The position numbers and the translations under genes were made by a program. Positions 16,984-26,523 of a DNA stretch of 64,000 nt are shown piece after piece. The stretch's first letter is position 1. Each line of letters begins with the position of its first letter. Source of the DNA: G965215055 sp965215055 (GTDB taxonomy: Bacteria > Pseudomonadota > Gammaproteobacteria > UBA4575); the NCBI GenBank assembly GCA_965215055.1, contig OZ244046.1, forward strand, positions 868,001 to 932,000. Direction: 5' to 3'. A model generated the notes under the pieces. It was not told the DNA's origin and searched no databases. It worked only from the letters and a program-made list of their open reading frames with translations.

Positions 16984-17856
16984 TCAGGTATTGATAAGCT
17001 TACTCATTTGCTCGCCGATATCTGCAAGCGTGCCTGTGGTAACAACTCCCGCCTTTTCCAAAGCCCGATACTTTTGTGCCGCACTGCCCTTACCACCACT
17101 TATAATCGCACCTGCATGACCCATGCGCCTACCAGGTGGGGCAGTAGCACCTGCAATATAGGCAACCACAGGTTTGGATACTTTTTCCTGAATAAACTCT
17201 GCAGCCTTTTCCTCTGCGCTACCACCAATTTCACCAATCATGATTATTCCTCGCGTGGCATCATCTTCTTCAAACAATTGTAGACAATCAATGAAGTCCA
17301 AACCGTGCACGGGATCTCCGCCAATGCCAATACATGTAGATTGCCCCAGATTACTCTTGGTAGTCTGATCCACTGCGACGTAGGTCAAAGTACCCGAGCG
17401 GGAAATAATGCCAACATCACCACGATGGTGTATGTCACCAGGCATGATGCCAATTTTGCATTCCCCGGGAGTAATCACGCCAGGACAATTAGGCCCTATC
17501 AAAATCGATTCAGAGTCTTTCAGCACGGCGTTGACTTTTACCATGTCAAGCACGGGAACTCCCTCAGTAATACAGACGATGAGTTTAATGCCGGCACATG
17601 CAGATTCTAGTACAGCGTCGGCAGCATAAGACGCAGGAACATAAATCACGCTCGCGTCTATCTCGTGCTGACTCAATGCCTGACGAACAGTATCGTAAAT
17701 GGGGAGGCTTAAATGTGTCATACCGCCTCGTCCCGGCGTGACCCCTGCAACCATTTTCGTGCCATAGGCAATTGCCTGCCCAGTATGGAAAGTGCCTTGA
17801 ATACCAGTCATGCCTTGACATAACACCTTTGTGTCTTTGTCAATCAGAATACTCAT
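16984..17856 (-). CDS. sucD: Succinyl-CoA synthetase alpha subunit
   Basis: Binds CoA and carries the phosphohistidine of the TCA-cycle enzyme that makes ATP or GTP from succinyl-CoA. The 290 residues match the family. The N-terminal CoA-binding Rossmann domain includes GMTGIQGTFHTGQAI (15-29). The phosphorylated residue is His247 in GRRMGHAGAI. The start ATG overlaps the sucC stop by four bases (ATGA), indicating translational coupling. Confidence 0.98.
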   Translation of the reverse strand: MSILIDKDTKVLCQGMTGIQGTFHTGQAIAYGTKMVAGVTPGRGGMTHLSLPIYDTVRQALSQHEIDASVIYVPASYAADAVLESACAGIKLIVCITEGVPVLDMVKVNAVLKDSESILIGPNCPGVITPGECKIGIMPGDIHHRGDVGIISRSGTLTYVAVDQTTKSNLGQSTCIGIGGDPVHGLDFIDCLQLFEEDDATRGIIMIGEIGGSAEEKAAEFIQEKVSKPVVAYIAGATAPPGRRMGHAGAIISGGKGSAAQKYRALEKAGVVTTGTLADIGEQMSKLINT

Positions 17857-19019
17857 GCCACGACGGACAACCTGATTGCCTGTAGAGCACCCTCGGTCAA
17901 AGTATTCACCGGAATAATCTTGGCAGACTGATTCTCGAGCAATTTCTTTCCCTTAGCTGCGTTCGTTCCTTGTAACAAAACGATTGTCGGAAGCTCTAAT
18001 GTGCACACTTGTAACGCTTCAAGAATACCTTGCGCAACTACATCACAGTGCACGATACCCCCAAATATATTTACAAAGATAGAGGTAACACCTGCCTCAC
18101 TTAAAATGATTTTGAATGCCTCGGTAACCTTTTCCCTGGTAGCATCTCCACCTACATCGAGAAAGTTTGCCGGTTCACCCCCATGATGTTTGACCAGGTC
18201 CATCGTGGCCATAGCCAACCCAGCACCATTTACGATACACCCGATGTTGCCGCCAAGCCTTATATAGCTTAGCCCCACTTCTTTAGCATGAGCTTCAAGA
18301 GAATCTTCCTGCGAGATGTCACGAAGTTTCTGAATATCGGGATGACGATACAATGCATTGTCATCAAAATTAATTTTTGCGTCCAATGCGACAAGGTTAT
18401 CGCTATCATCAACAATTAATGGATTGATTTCAACCAAACTGCAATCATTGGACACAAACAGGTGATACAAATTAAATAAAACTTTTTGGAGCTTTGTGAT
18501 TTGATTTTTCTCCAGAGCCAGGAAATAACCGATATCTCTGATCTGGTTTGACTGCAGCCCAATAGCAGGATGAACGAAGTGTGTAACGATTTTCTGCGGA
18601 GCTTGTATAGCCACCTGTTCAATATCAACTCCACCTTGTGAAGACGCAACGATTACAATTTTTCTCCTATCGCGGTCCACTAACAGGGCAAGATAAAGTT
18701 CACGTTTGATCTCAGCAACTTCTTCCAATAAAACTGCATTGACAGGCAATCCGACTTCTCCAGTTTGTCTCGTTACCAGTTTCTTACCCAACATCGAGGA
18801 AATCTTTGCGTCGAGTTCGTTTGGGCTATCGATCAATATGATCCCCCCGGCTTTGCCGCGTCCACCGGCGTGCACTTGCGCTTTGGCGACCCAAGCTCGC
18901 TTTTGCATGGACCCACAGACCGCTTTAACATCATCTCCCCGCTTTACTAAGCGTGCGGTCAAAACAGGAATGCCATAACGAGCGAAAAGAGCTTTGGCTT
19001 GATATTCATGTATGTGCAT
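17853..19019 (-). CDS. sucC: Succinyl-CoA synthetase beta subunit
   Basis: The ATP-grasp partner of SucD; its 388 residues equal the E. coli length. The N-terminal MHIHEYQAKALFARYGIPV is the family signature, followed by the ATP-grasp fold (AKAQVHAGGRGKAGGI at about 45-60) and the C-terminal ligase domain with NIFGGIVHCDVVAQGIL. It is the first gene of sucC-sucD(-nadE). A perfect TATAAT lies upstream at 19050-19055. Other TCA-cycle genes (sucAB, sdh) are not adjacent; in betaproteobacteria sucCD commonly stand alone. Confidence 0.98.
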   Translation of the reverse strand: MHIHEYQAKALFARYGIPVLTARLVKRGDDVKAVCGSMQKRAWVAKAQVHAGGRGKAGGIILIDSPNELDAKISSMLGKKLVTRQTGEVGLPVNAVLLEEVAEIKRELYLALLVDRDRRKIVIVASSQGGVDIEQVAIQAPQKIVTHFVHPAIGLQSNQIRDIGYFLALEKNQITKLQKVLFNLYHLFVSNDCSLVEINPLIVDDSDNLVALDAKINFDDNALYRHPDIQKLRDISQEDSLEAHAKEVGLSYIRLGGNIGCIVNGAGLAMATMDLVKHHGGEPANFLDVGGDATREKVTEAFKIILSEAGVTSIFVNIFGGIVHCDVVAQGILEALQVCTLELPTIVLLQGTNAAKGKKLLENQSAKIIPVNTLTEGALQAIRLSVVA

Positions 19020-19049
19020 GACGTGAATGATGACATGTTGAGTTGCAGC

Positions 19050-19055
19050 ATTATA
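19050..19055 (-). promoter_or_regulatory. Candidate -10 element for sucCD
   Basis: A perfect TATAAT read on the minus strand, 30 bases before the sucC ATG. No good TTGACA-like hexamer lies 16-18 bases upstream, so this would be a promoter with a weak -35. It is proposed from the -10 alone. Confidence 0.35.
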
Positions 19056-19231
19056 CCTGCGAATCCAGCCGTATTGCCCAATGTCTGACCCTACTTTTGT
19101 TGTGACAAATGCAAAAGGCCTTCTTTATTCACACTACGCCTTGTGATAACAGATAAACTGTACCTTGTATGTTAAGACCTACAGAATTCCACGCAGCTAA
19201 ATTTGCTTAAAATGCTACTTATGATCTGATT

Positions 19232-19834
19232 ATGCTAGTAATAGGACTCACGGGTGGTATTGGCTGTGGTAAAAGCACCGTATCTGACATATTCCATCGA
19301 GATTTCAACATTCCCATCATCGACGCCGACACCATTACGCGCGATCTTTCCCAAACCCCCAAAATCACAGATTTAATCCACAAGGAGCTTGGTGCAAACT
19401 ATTTTGACAACAATCGGAAGCTGCAACGCGATCAACTCAGACTAGCCATTTTCTCCGACCCAAATATTCGCTATAGACTGGAAAAAATTTTACACCCTTT
19501 AGTGTATGAAAAGATCGGTCAAAAGATGAATTCCATTAATGCGGAGTACTGTATTGTAGTTATTCCATTATTACTGGAAACAAAGCGCACGGAAATAGTT
19601 GACCGCGTTCTAGTCGTAGACTGCGGAACCGAAACACAAATTCAGCGTGTAACACAGCGCGATCAATGTAGCAGAACACATGTTAATGCCATTATCTCCA
19701 CGCAAATCGGTCGGAGTGAACGATTAAAGCTGGCAGATGACGTAATTGAAAATTGTGGCGACATAGAGTCCCTCAATAAAAAAATTATGCTACTACATGC
19801 GAAATACCATACCATGAGTAAGTTTTCCAGATGA
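19232..19834 (+). CDS. coaE: Dephospho-CoA kinase
   Basis: Catalyses the last step of CoA synthesis. The 200 residues carry the P-loop GLTGGIGCGKST at 6-17, the DADTITRDL motif, the ILHPLVYEKI lid region and IPLLLETK. In most betaproteobacteria coaE sits between pilD and zapD; here it stands alone, divergent from sucC and converging with the Nudix-ThiE gene. Confidence 0.96.
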   Translation: MLVIGLTGGIGCGKSTVSDIFHRDFNIPIIDADTITRDLSQTPKITDLIHKELGANYFDNNRKLQRDQLRLAIFSDPNIRYRLEKILHPLVYEKIGQKMNSINAEYCIVVIPLLLETKRTEIVDRVLVVDCGTETQIQRVTQRDQCSRTHVNAIISTQIGRSERLKLADDVIENCGDIESLNKKIMLLHAKYHTMSKFSR

Positions 19835-19916
19835 TTGTAAATGGTCTAGTCTCATGAGTGGCACCAGGCTTGAAGATAGCTCCAAAAGAAAGATTGAACT
19901 GGAAAAGAATCTCGTT

Positions 19917-20897
19917 CTACTTCTTACATGTTTCCGGCCAGAATTCACGGATAGCGGCAATCCCCTGACCACCATATTTAGCGCTGACGTCAGCATCATA
20001 GACAGTAAGCCCACCAATCGCATAGACGGGAACTGAACTTTCTTGAACGAGTGCGTAAAAGCCATCCCACCCAAGAAAGTCGTTATTCTTACCTGAGTGT
20101 TTTTCTGCTACCGGACCTAAAAAAACATAATCCAAACCCAGCTTTGAGGCATGCAGCAATTCGTCACGGTTGTGGCACGAGGCACTCACTAGGTAATCGT
20201 TATTCAAAGGTCTTTTATTTGTAGCCAAAAGCTGCTTGCTGGTTAAGTGCACACCTGCTGCCCGAAGTTCAACTACACACCGAGCTTCACGATTTAACAC
20301 AAGGCGGGTGCGATGCTGTGTGCACAGTTTCAGGCATTTTTTAGCCAGTCGCATATATTGCACATGATTCAAGCCGTGGCAACGCAATTGAATGATAGAG
20401 ATGTCTTCATTAGTGGCCACATCCTCAAAACATTGTAAAAATTGGTCCAGGCTCTCACCTACATCGGCAGTAACCGCAATCAACTTTGGTAGTCGTAATG
20501 CTTGAATAATTCCGTGATTTGCACCCGGAAACTGCGTGTGATCAAGCATGGATATTTCCTTCCAGTCATACTGGCAACTTTTATCTGTAGTAACTGGGCC
20601 TGTATAATCAATGACGTTGTAGACATCCAAATACACGTTTCGATCAGGATATGAATACGGAATTTGAATAAGCGGTAAGCATCTCTGCACATTAATATTA
20701 ATGCCCACTTCCTCACGCAACTCGCGTCGCAATGCCGTTAGTGGGAGCTCTCCCGCTTCAACCTTACCACCTGGAAATTCTAGTAGCCCACCTAAATGTG
20801 TGCCGTGTCGCCGCTTGGTAACAAGAACTCCATCATCGGTATTTTTGATGATTCCAATAACGACATGAATAAAGTTTCGAGAGGCGCACGATTTCAC
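19917..20897 (-). CDS. Nudix hydrolase fused to a ThiE-like domain
   Basis: A 326-residue two-domain protein. Residues 10-130 are a MutT-type Nudix hydrolase with a full Nudix box at 44-66 (G-x5-E-x7-REL-REE-VGI), expected to sanitise 8-oxo-dGTP. Residues 135-326 resemble thiamin-phosphate synthase (QLRCHGLNHVQYMRLAKKC, LVLNREAR, AAGVHLTS, VSASCHN, DYVFLGPV, AIGGL). This fusion is a known proteobacterial architecture whose ThiE half has no demonstrated function. The start is GTG at 20897, 18 bases after argJ ends; no ATG is available. Confidence 0.9.
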   Translation of the reverse strand: MKSCASRNFIHVVIGIIKNTDDGVLVTKRRHGTHLGGLLEFPGGKVEAGELPLTALRRELREEVGININVQRCLPLIQIPYSYPDRNVYLDVYNVIDYTGPVTTDKSCQYDWKEISMLDHTQFPGANHGIIQALRLPKLIAVTADVGESLDQFLQCFEDVATNEDISIIQLRCHGLNHVQYMRLAKKCLKLCTQHRTRLVLNREARCVVELRAAGVHLTSKQLLATNKRPLNNDYLVSASCHNRDELLHASKLGLDYVFLGPVAEKHSGKNNDFLGWDGFYALVQESSVPVYAIGGLTVYDADVSAKYGGQGIAAIREFWPETCKK

Positions 20898-20915
20898 TAG
20901 ATGTGTTTTATTATG

Positions 20916-22133
20916 TTACGTTCGATATTCCGCGTTAATTTTAACGTATTTATAAGAAAGATCAGTCGTCCAAACATTTACGGCACTTTTTCCTAAACCG
21001 AGTTGTAGACAAAATTCAATTTCATCTTTACTCATTTCGTGCACACCCTTTTCCTCCGTATAATCATCGGCAACTTTCCCGTTGATAATTACTGGAAGCT
21101 CATTGATAAGCAGCGTCAATTTTTTAATCTCCAGGCGATGACCGACAGTTCGACCAACCGCAGCCAATATACGTCCCCAATTTGGGTCACTAGCAAAAGC
21201 TGCCGTTTTAACTAACGGAGAATGCGCTACTGTAAACGCAACCGCGCGCGCCATGGCTATATTTCGTGCCTGCTCCACCTTAATCGAGATAAACTTGGTA
21301 GCGCCTTCAGCATCGCGAACGATTGACTGCGCCAGTGTCAGAAAGACAGAGTGCAGGGCTTGCACAAACCCTGCCCTAGCCGATCTTGATAGCTCATCCA
21401 GACCAATGCCCGCCTGTCCGGTTGCCATCAACATGCAGGCGTCATTAGTAGACGTATCGCCATCCACCGTAATGCAATGGAAAGATTTTTCTACGGCAGC
21501 GATGATCATTCCATGAAGCACTTCGGTATCAATTCGCAGGTCGGTGGCTATAAATGCCAACATCGTGGCCATATCGGGACGAATCATGCCTGCCCCCTTA
21601 GCGATACCTGTAATCACTATGTTGTGGCCATCTGCATCTACGTTCCTGGACAAACCTTTGCTTACAGTATCGGTAGTTATAATCGCTCGCGCCGCATCCA
21701 TCCAAGCGTCTTCCCTGAGACCATTCAGCAACTGCGGGTAGGACTGGATTATTTTTTCGACTGGCAACCGAGTACCGATCACACCGGTTGAAAATGGTAA
21801 AACCTCGGCTGTATTACATCCGCAAATCTGTGACAAAGCTGCACAAGATGCCTTTGCATCTGCCAGACCCTGCTCCCCCAACCCCGCATTTGCATTACCT
21901 GCATTGACCAGCAAATAGCGTGGTTGAGTAGTGTTCAAATGTCGCCTACAAATCTCTACTGGTGCCGCGTAAAATTGATTTGTGGTAAACACAGCAGCAC
22001 TTGTTACGCCCTGACAAAGCTCAAACAGCACTACATCATCACGGCCCTTATATCGAATTTCAGTCGCCGCAGTTGAAAGCCTGATCCCTTTGATGGGAAG
22101 CAGTGCCGTTGGAGAGTTTAATGAAGTTGGCAC
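20916..22133 (-). CDS. argJ: Bifunctional ornithine acetyltransferase / N-acetylglutamate synthase
   Basis: Recycles acetyl groups in arginine synthesis. The 405-residue precursor self-cleaves between Ala189 and Thr190 in the DMATML motif to give alpha and beta chains; Thr190 is the nucleophile. Other family segments are seen: LLVNAGNANAG, FSTGVIGTRLP, TVDGDTSTNDACMLMATG and SDPNWGRILAAVGR. The start is GTG 22133 with no obvious ribosome site; the reading MPTSLNSPTALLPIKGIRLSTA aligns with the family. It is 57 bases after secA on the same strand. Confidence 0.96.
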   Translation of the reverse strand: MPTSLNSPTALLPIKGIRLSTAATEIRYKGRDDVVLFELCQGVTSAAVFTTNQFYAAPVEICRRHLNTTQPRYLLVNAGNANAGLGEQGLADAKASCAALSQICGCNTAEVLPFSTGVIGTRLPVEKIIQSYPQLLNGLREDAWMDAARAIITTDTVSKGLSRNVDADGHNIVITGIAKGAGMIRPDMATMLAFIATDLRIDTEVLHGMIIAAVEKSFHCITVDGDTSTNDACMLMATGQAGIGLDELSRSARAGFVQALHSVFLTLAQSIVRDAEGATKFISIKVEQARNIAMARAVAFTVAHSPLVKTAAFASDPNWGRILAAVGRTVGHRLEIKKLTLLINELPVIINGKVADDYTEEKGVHEMSKDEIEFCLQLGLGKSAVNVWTTDLSYKYVKINAEYRT

Positions 22134-22189
22134 AGATTCAAACAGCTAACGGTGAAGAACAATCCCGGGTCAGTGTTGTATATCAATAT

Positions 22190-24907
22190 TTAGGCCGACT
22201 TTCCGTGACAATGTTTGTATTTTTTACCCGACCCGCAGTAACAAGGCTCATTACGACCTACCTTTTTTTGCTCGCGTCTGAAGGGCTGCTGTTTGGGTTG
22301 TTCATTTGTTGTCGTTTGCGGTAAAGGATGTAACACATCATCTGCTTGCGCATGCTGATACTTGACGTTATCAGGAATTTGTTGTGCTGCCTCTATTGCC
22401 TTGATTTCTTCCAAGGTAGGTAATTCTGCTCTGGCAATCAAGGAAATCGCTTCATGTCTAATTTGTTCCAACATCTGTTGAAACATGTTAAATGCCTCTC
22501 TTTTATATTCCTGCTTTGGATTTTTCTGCGCATAACCGCGTAAGCCGATACCTTGACGCAGATAATCCATGGCAGCCAGATGCTCTTTCCAGCGATGGTC
22601 CAACACCTTCAACATGATATCCTTCTCAAGCCGCCGCATGACTGTAGCACCTATATGGTCTTCTTTTTCCCCGAATAGTTCAGTCATTCGTTGATGAATT
22701 CTTTCACGCACTTCTTCTTCGGCGACGTTGTCTTCCTCATCCAGCCATTGTTTTACTGGCAGAGATAACCCAAACTCATTCTGAAATGCTCGCGTAAGGG
22801 CATCAATATCCCATTGTTCTTCCATGCTGCCAGGTGATAAATGTGCGCTGATGACATCTTCAGTGACGTCTTCACGTATAGCGACAAGATTTTTTGATAA
22901 GTCTTCCGTCTGCATTAAATGTCGCCGCTGTTCGTAAATGACTTTACGCTGGTCATTGGCGACGTCATCATATTCAAGCAGATGTTTGCGGATGTCGAAG
23001 TTATGTGCTTCTACCTTACGTTGCGCATTTTCAATGGCTTTGGTTACCCAAGGATGTTCAATTGACTCATTCTTTTGCATGCCGAGTTTTTGCATCAAAC
23101 TGCGCACTTTATCAGAAGCGAAGATTCTCATTAAACTATCTTCCATAGACAAGTAAAAGCGGCTTGAGCCTGGGTCGCCTTGTCTTCCTGAACGACCACG
23201 TAATTGATTATCGATGCGGCGTGATTCGTGCCTCTCGGTGCCAATTACGTGTAGTCCACCTGCATGAATAACTATATCGTGATGCCGTTGCCAATCTGCT
23301 TTAATGGCTGCATGCTTTTCATCAGAAGCAGCGGAGCAGGATTTATCTTGCAGTACCTTGGCCAACAGGTTGCCTCCTAGCACAATATCGGTGCCACGAC
23401 CCGCCATGTTGGTGGCAATGGTTACCGCCCCCGGCCGACCAGCTTGAGCAATAATGTGGGATTCTTTCTCATGCTGTTTGGCATTCAAGACTTGGTGTTC
23501 AATTTTCGACTTGCTTAAAGCCCTAGAGATCAATTCGGATGATTCAATAGACGCAGTACCAATCAAGACAGGTTGGTCACGCTTTACACAATCCTTGACA
23601 TCATTGATAACCGCATCATATTTCTCTTTCATGGTGAGATATACTAAATCCCCCATGTCATCACGAATCATGGGTTTATGCGTAGGAATCACTACTACCT
23701 CTAATCCATAAATGGATTGAAACTCAAAGGCCTCGGTATCAGCTGTGCCAGTCATACCAGAAAGTTTTTCGTACAGGCGAAAGTAATTCTGAAAAGTAAT
23801 TGAAGCCAAAGTTTGATTTTCACGCTGTATTTCTACATTTTCCTTCGCCTCAACCGCCTGGTGCAAGCCATCTGACCAACGCCTGCCTAGCATTGTTCGA
23901 CCAGTGAATTCATCGACAATCACTACTTGACCATCACGCACAATGTAATCCACGTCTTTCTGAAATAATACGTTGGCGCGTAATGCTGCATTCACGTGAT
24001 GCAATAAACTTATATTGGTAACGTCATATAGTGTTTCGCTTGTGCTTAACAAACCTTGTTTGATCAACAAGTCCTCAATGTGTTGATGACCCTCCTCAGT
24101 CAGGAAAATCTGCTTGTTTTTTTCATCGACGCTATAGTCACCAGGGGCGTTTTCCCCCTGTTGCTTAACCAGTTTAGACACGAGTTTGTCGACTGTCCGA
24201 TATATATCAGAACTTTCACCCGTCGGGCCGGAGATGATTAACGGCGTACGTGCTTCATCAATGAGGATAGAATCAACTTCATCCACCACGGCAAAATTCA
24301 AGTCGCGTTGTACGCAACCCGTAATTGAAAATTCCATGTTGTCACGCAAATAATCAAACCCGAATTCATTATTGGTGCCATAGGTAACATCTGCCGCGTA
24401 GGCTTGCTGACGTTCCTGATGCGTCATCTCGCTGGTCACTACACCTACGGTCAACCCCAGAAAGCGATAAATCTCCCCCATCCAATCTGCGTCACGTCTG
24501 GCCAGATAGTCATTGACGGTAATCACATGAGCACCTTTACCACTCAAAGCATTCAGATACACTGCCAAGGGAGCAACCAAAGTTTTGCCTTCGCCGGTGC
24601 GCATTTCGGCAATATTTCCATCATGCAACACCATGCCGCCAATAAGCTGTACGTCAAAATGCCGCATCCCCAATGTACGACTCGCTGTCTCGCGCACTGT
24701 GGCAAAGGTCTCGGGCAATAATTTCTCCAAAGTAACGCCTTCTTTGAGTCGTTGACGAAAATCCAGCGTTTTTTGCTGTAGCGCGCGGTCATCGAGCACT
24801 TGATAGGATTTTTCTAGTGTATTTATTTTGTGAACGAACTTGTTATAACGATTGAGTAATCTTTGGTTACGACTGCCAAAGAATCTTTTAGTCACTTTTT
24901 GAAACAT
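22190..24907 (-). CDS. secA: SecA preprotein translocase ATPase
   Basis: Motor of Sec-dependent export; it acts at the inner membrane on lipoproteins and secreted proteins such as many encoded here. The 905 residues include Walker A MRTGEGKT at about 102-109, DEVDSILIDEARTPLIISGP, the PPXD and second ATPase domains (NMAGRGTDIVLGG; QLRGRSGRQGDPGSSRFYLS), the helical scaffold, and a C-terminal zinc-binding tail NEPCYCGSGKKYKHCHG that binds SecB and lipids. The ATG at 24907 is family-standard. A candidate promoter lies 32-60 bases upstream. Confidence 0.99.
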   Translation of the reverse strand: MFQKVTKRFFGSRNQRLLNRYNKFVHKINTLEKSYQVLDDRALQQKTLDFRQRLKEGVTLEKLLPETFATVRETASRTLGMRHFDVQLIGGMVLHDGNIAEMRTGEGKTLVAPLAVYLNALSGKGAHVITVNDYLARRDADWMGEIYRFLGLTVGVVTSEMTHQERQQAYAADVTYGTNNEFGFDYLRDNMEFSITGCVQRDLNFAVVDEVDSILIDEARTPLIISGPTGESSDIYRTVDKLVSKLVKQQGENAPGDYSVDEKNKQIFLTEEGHQHIEDLLIKQGLLSTSETLYDVTNISLLHHVNAALRANVLFQKDVDYIVRDGQVVIVDEFTGRTMLGRRWSDGLHQAVEAKENVEIQRENQTLASITFQNYFRLYEKLSGMTGTADTEAFEFQSIYGLEVVVIPTHKPMIRDDMGDLVYLTMKEKYDAVINDVKDCVKRDQPVLIGTASIESSELISRALSKSKIEHQVLNAKQHEKESHIIAQAGRPGAVTIATNMAGRGTDIVLGGNLLAKVLQDKSCSAASDEKHAAIKADWQRHHDIVIHAGGLHVIGTERHESRRIDNQLRGRSGRQGDPGSSRFYLSMEDSLMRIFASDKVRSLMQKLGMQKNESIEHPWVTKAIENAQRKVEAHNFDIRKHLLEYDDVANDQRKVIYEQRRHLMQTEDLSKNLVAIREDVTEDVISAHLSPGSMEEQWDIDALTRAFQNEFGLSLPVKQWLDEEDNVAEEEVRERIHQRMTELFGEKEDHIGATVMRRLEKDIMLKVLDHRWKEHLAAMDYLRQGIGLRGYAQKNPKQEYKREAFNMFQQMLEQIRHEAISLIARAELPTLEEIKAIEAAQQIPDNVKYQHAQADDVLHPLPQTTTNEQPKQQPFRREQKKVGRNEPCYCGSGKKYKHCHGKSA

Positions 24908-24938
24908 GCTATTAATAAAACATTCAAGCGTGCACTAA

Positions 24939-24967
24939 TTCATACTATTCGTATTCAACAAAGTCAC
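24939..24967 (-). promoter_or_regulatory. Candidate sigma70 promoter for secA
   Basis: Read on the minus strand: GTGACT, 17 bases, TATGAA, each hexamer matching four of six consensus positions. The element lies 32-60 bases before the secA ATG. The match is moderate, so this is tentative. No SecM-like ORF or arrest motif was recognised upstream. Confidence 0.3.
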
Positions 24968-25090
24968 GCTCAGGTCGCCTTGCTCTATACATGCAAGTGC
25001 AGCTAGCTAGCTAATCTAATTAAATAGAGGGTTCTGAACAAAATCGTGGGAAAGTAAAAACTAACTGAAAGTAGAAGACATGTTGCGGTG

Positions 25091-25999
25091 CTACTGAATA
25101 AACTTTATCGGATCAACTCTAACTCCTTCTTTAAGCACCTCAAAATGAACATGTGGCCCGGTAGAACGACCTGTATTGCCCAATTTAGCAATCACTTGGC
25201 CGCGTTCAACCACTTCACCCGCCTTTACCAGGATTACCTCGTTATGTCCATAGCGGGTCATATAACCATTACTATGATCTATTTCGACTACATAGCCATA
25301 GCCGCCATTCATAGTCGCCTGGGTGACGATTCCGCTACCAACGGCAACCACATCACTGCCAGACTTACCTGCAAAGTCTATGCCTTTATGCATTTCGATT
25401 TCGTTCGTAAACGGGCTTCTGCGCTTGCCAAAATAAGACGATATCCAGCCATGAGTTATAGGCCAGCCTTGTGGGTGAGTTTCGTGCACAAACTTCTTGG
25501 CGGCCAAAAGGTCATTTAGAACTTGAAGTTGATGCTCACGTTCTTCTAATTCAGCATCAAGCCTTCCTAGTATAACATCAACTCTCATGTCAGACCGAAC
25601 ACCGTTCTCAAAAGATGTGTGCGGACCACCCATAGCAAGGGTAGAATCAAAAGCGAATTCCTCAGTATCAAGATCGACTGCATCCACCAACATATTCGCT
25701 AATGCGTCAATATGGCTTAGATGAGCTTGCAATAACTCGGTTTTAGCCGTAAGTGTGTCAATAGCGGCTTGGCTTTCCTGTTTAGCTAAGTTGAGGCGTT
25801 CCTTTTGTGCAATAACATCTGCCTTCCACTCACCCAAAATTGTCTTGTGCCCAAATAGCACACCGAGCAGATAGCCACTACTAAGCAAAATGATAGATAA
25901 GGTAAGCAAACCCAAAAACGTGCCGACTTTGCTCCAGCTATCTAAATAATGAGCATAGGCAAAACGTGCGCGTGCACGAGGAAAGATGATAACGTTCAT
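25091..25999 (-). CDS. M23-family peptidase, envelope-anchored
   Basis: A 302-residue protein: cytoplasmic Arg-rich N-terminus (RARARFAYAHYLDSW), one membrane span at about 28-52, a periplasmic coiled-coil region (about 60-100 and 150-170) and a C-terminal LytM/M23 domain with the zinc motif HKGIDF and the second motif GPHVHFEV. Because both halves of the metal site (HxGxD and HxH) are present, it is probably an active D,D-endopeptidase rather than an EnvC-like activator. It sits upstream of secA and divergent from dciA, a conserved betaproteobacterial position. Confidence 0.9.
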   Translation of the reverse strand: MNVIIFPRARARFAYAHYLDSWSKVGTFLGLLTLSIILLSSGYLLGVLFGHKTILGEWKADVIAQKERLNLAKQESQAAIDTLTAKTELLQAHLSHIDALANMLVDAVDLDTEEFAFDSTLAMGGPHTSFENGVRSDMRVDVILGRLDAELEEREHQLQVLNDLLAAKKFVHETHPQGWPITHGWISSYFGKRRSPFTNEIEMHKGIDFAGKSGSDVVAVGSGIVTQATMNGGYGYVVEIDHSNGYMTRYGHNEVILVKAGEVVERGQVIAKLGNTGRSTGPHVHFEVLKEGVRVDPIKFIQ

Positions 26000-26094
26000 A
26001 TCATTTATGTCGCATTCGTTTATATTACCAAATAAAATGTCTTTGCTTAAAAGTTATCATTGAGTCGCAACTTCTAAACGGATAGAAAGCCCTG

Positions 26095-26514
26095 ATGCAA
26101 AAACTATCCTCGTATATCGATGCAGGTTTACAGAAAAAAGTAAAAACATTGTATGGGCTCACATTAAGTATAAGAACAAGATTGCCCGTGGAACTTGCCC
26201 ATCGTTGTTGGGTTGCTGGAATTGAAAACCGTACTCTTACTATCGTAGCGGATAGCTCTGACTTGGCCAGTTTGATTCGGTTTCAACAGCACGAGGTTCT
26301 GAAGCAGATAAACCAGGAACTAGGCTCTAGTGTAAAGGAATATCTGTGTCGAATAAAGATTAAAATTGGTACAGTTGCCAGTAGTATCGAGCCACCGGCT
26401 AAACCAATGCAACTTTCGAGATTCAGCGCACAAATGCTACGTGAATGTGCAAAAAGCATGCAGGACCCAGACTTGAAGAAGACATTAGAACGTCTGTCAA
26501 TGCGCGACAAATAA
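26095..26514 (+). CDS. DciA-like (DUF721) replication protein
   Basis: A 139-residue member of the DUF721 family. The N-terminal part contains the typical LARRCWVAG-like segment here read as LAHRCWVAGIENRTLTIVADSSDLASLIRFQQHEVLKQIN, a KH-like fold. Family member DciA loads the replicative helicase DnaB in bacteria that lack DnaC. The C-terminal part (RECAKSMQDPDLKKTLERLS) is helical. It lies between lpxC and the M23 gene, as in other betaproteobacteria, and its stop is only nine bases from the lpxC stop (convergent). Confidence 0.8.
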   Translation: MQKLSSYIDAGLQKKVKTLYGLTLSIRTRLPVELAHRCWVAGIENRTLTIVADSSDLASLIRFQQHEVLKQINQELGSSVKEYLCRIKIKIGTVASSIEPPAKPMQLSRFSAQMLRECAKSMQDPDLKKTLERLSMRDK

Positions 26515-26523
26515 GAACGCGCT

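Noticed and set aside
24997..25030. CTAGCTAGCTAG-like tandem repeat upstream of secA
   Set aside because: Too short and simple to support a function; chance occurrence is likely.
26515..26523. Possible bidirectional terminator between dciA and lpxC
   Set aside because: Only nine bases separate the stops and no hairpin with flanking T-runs is present.
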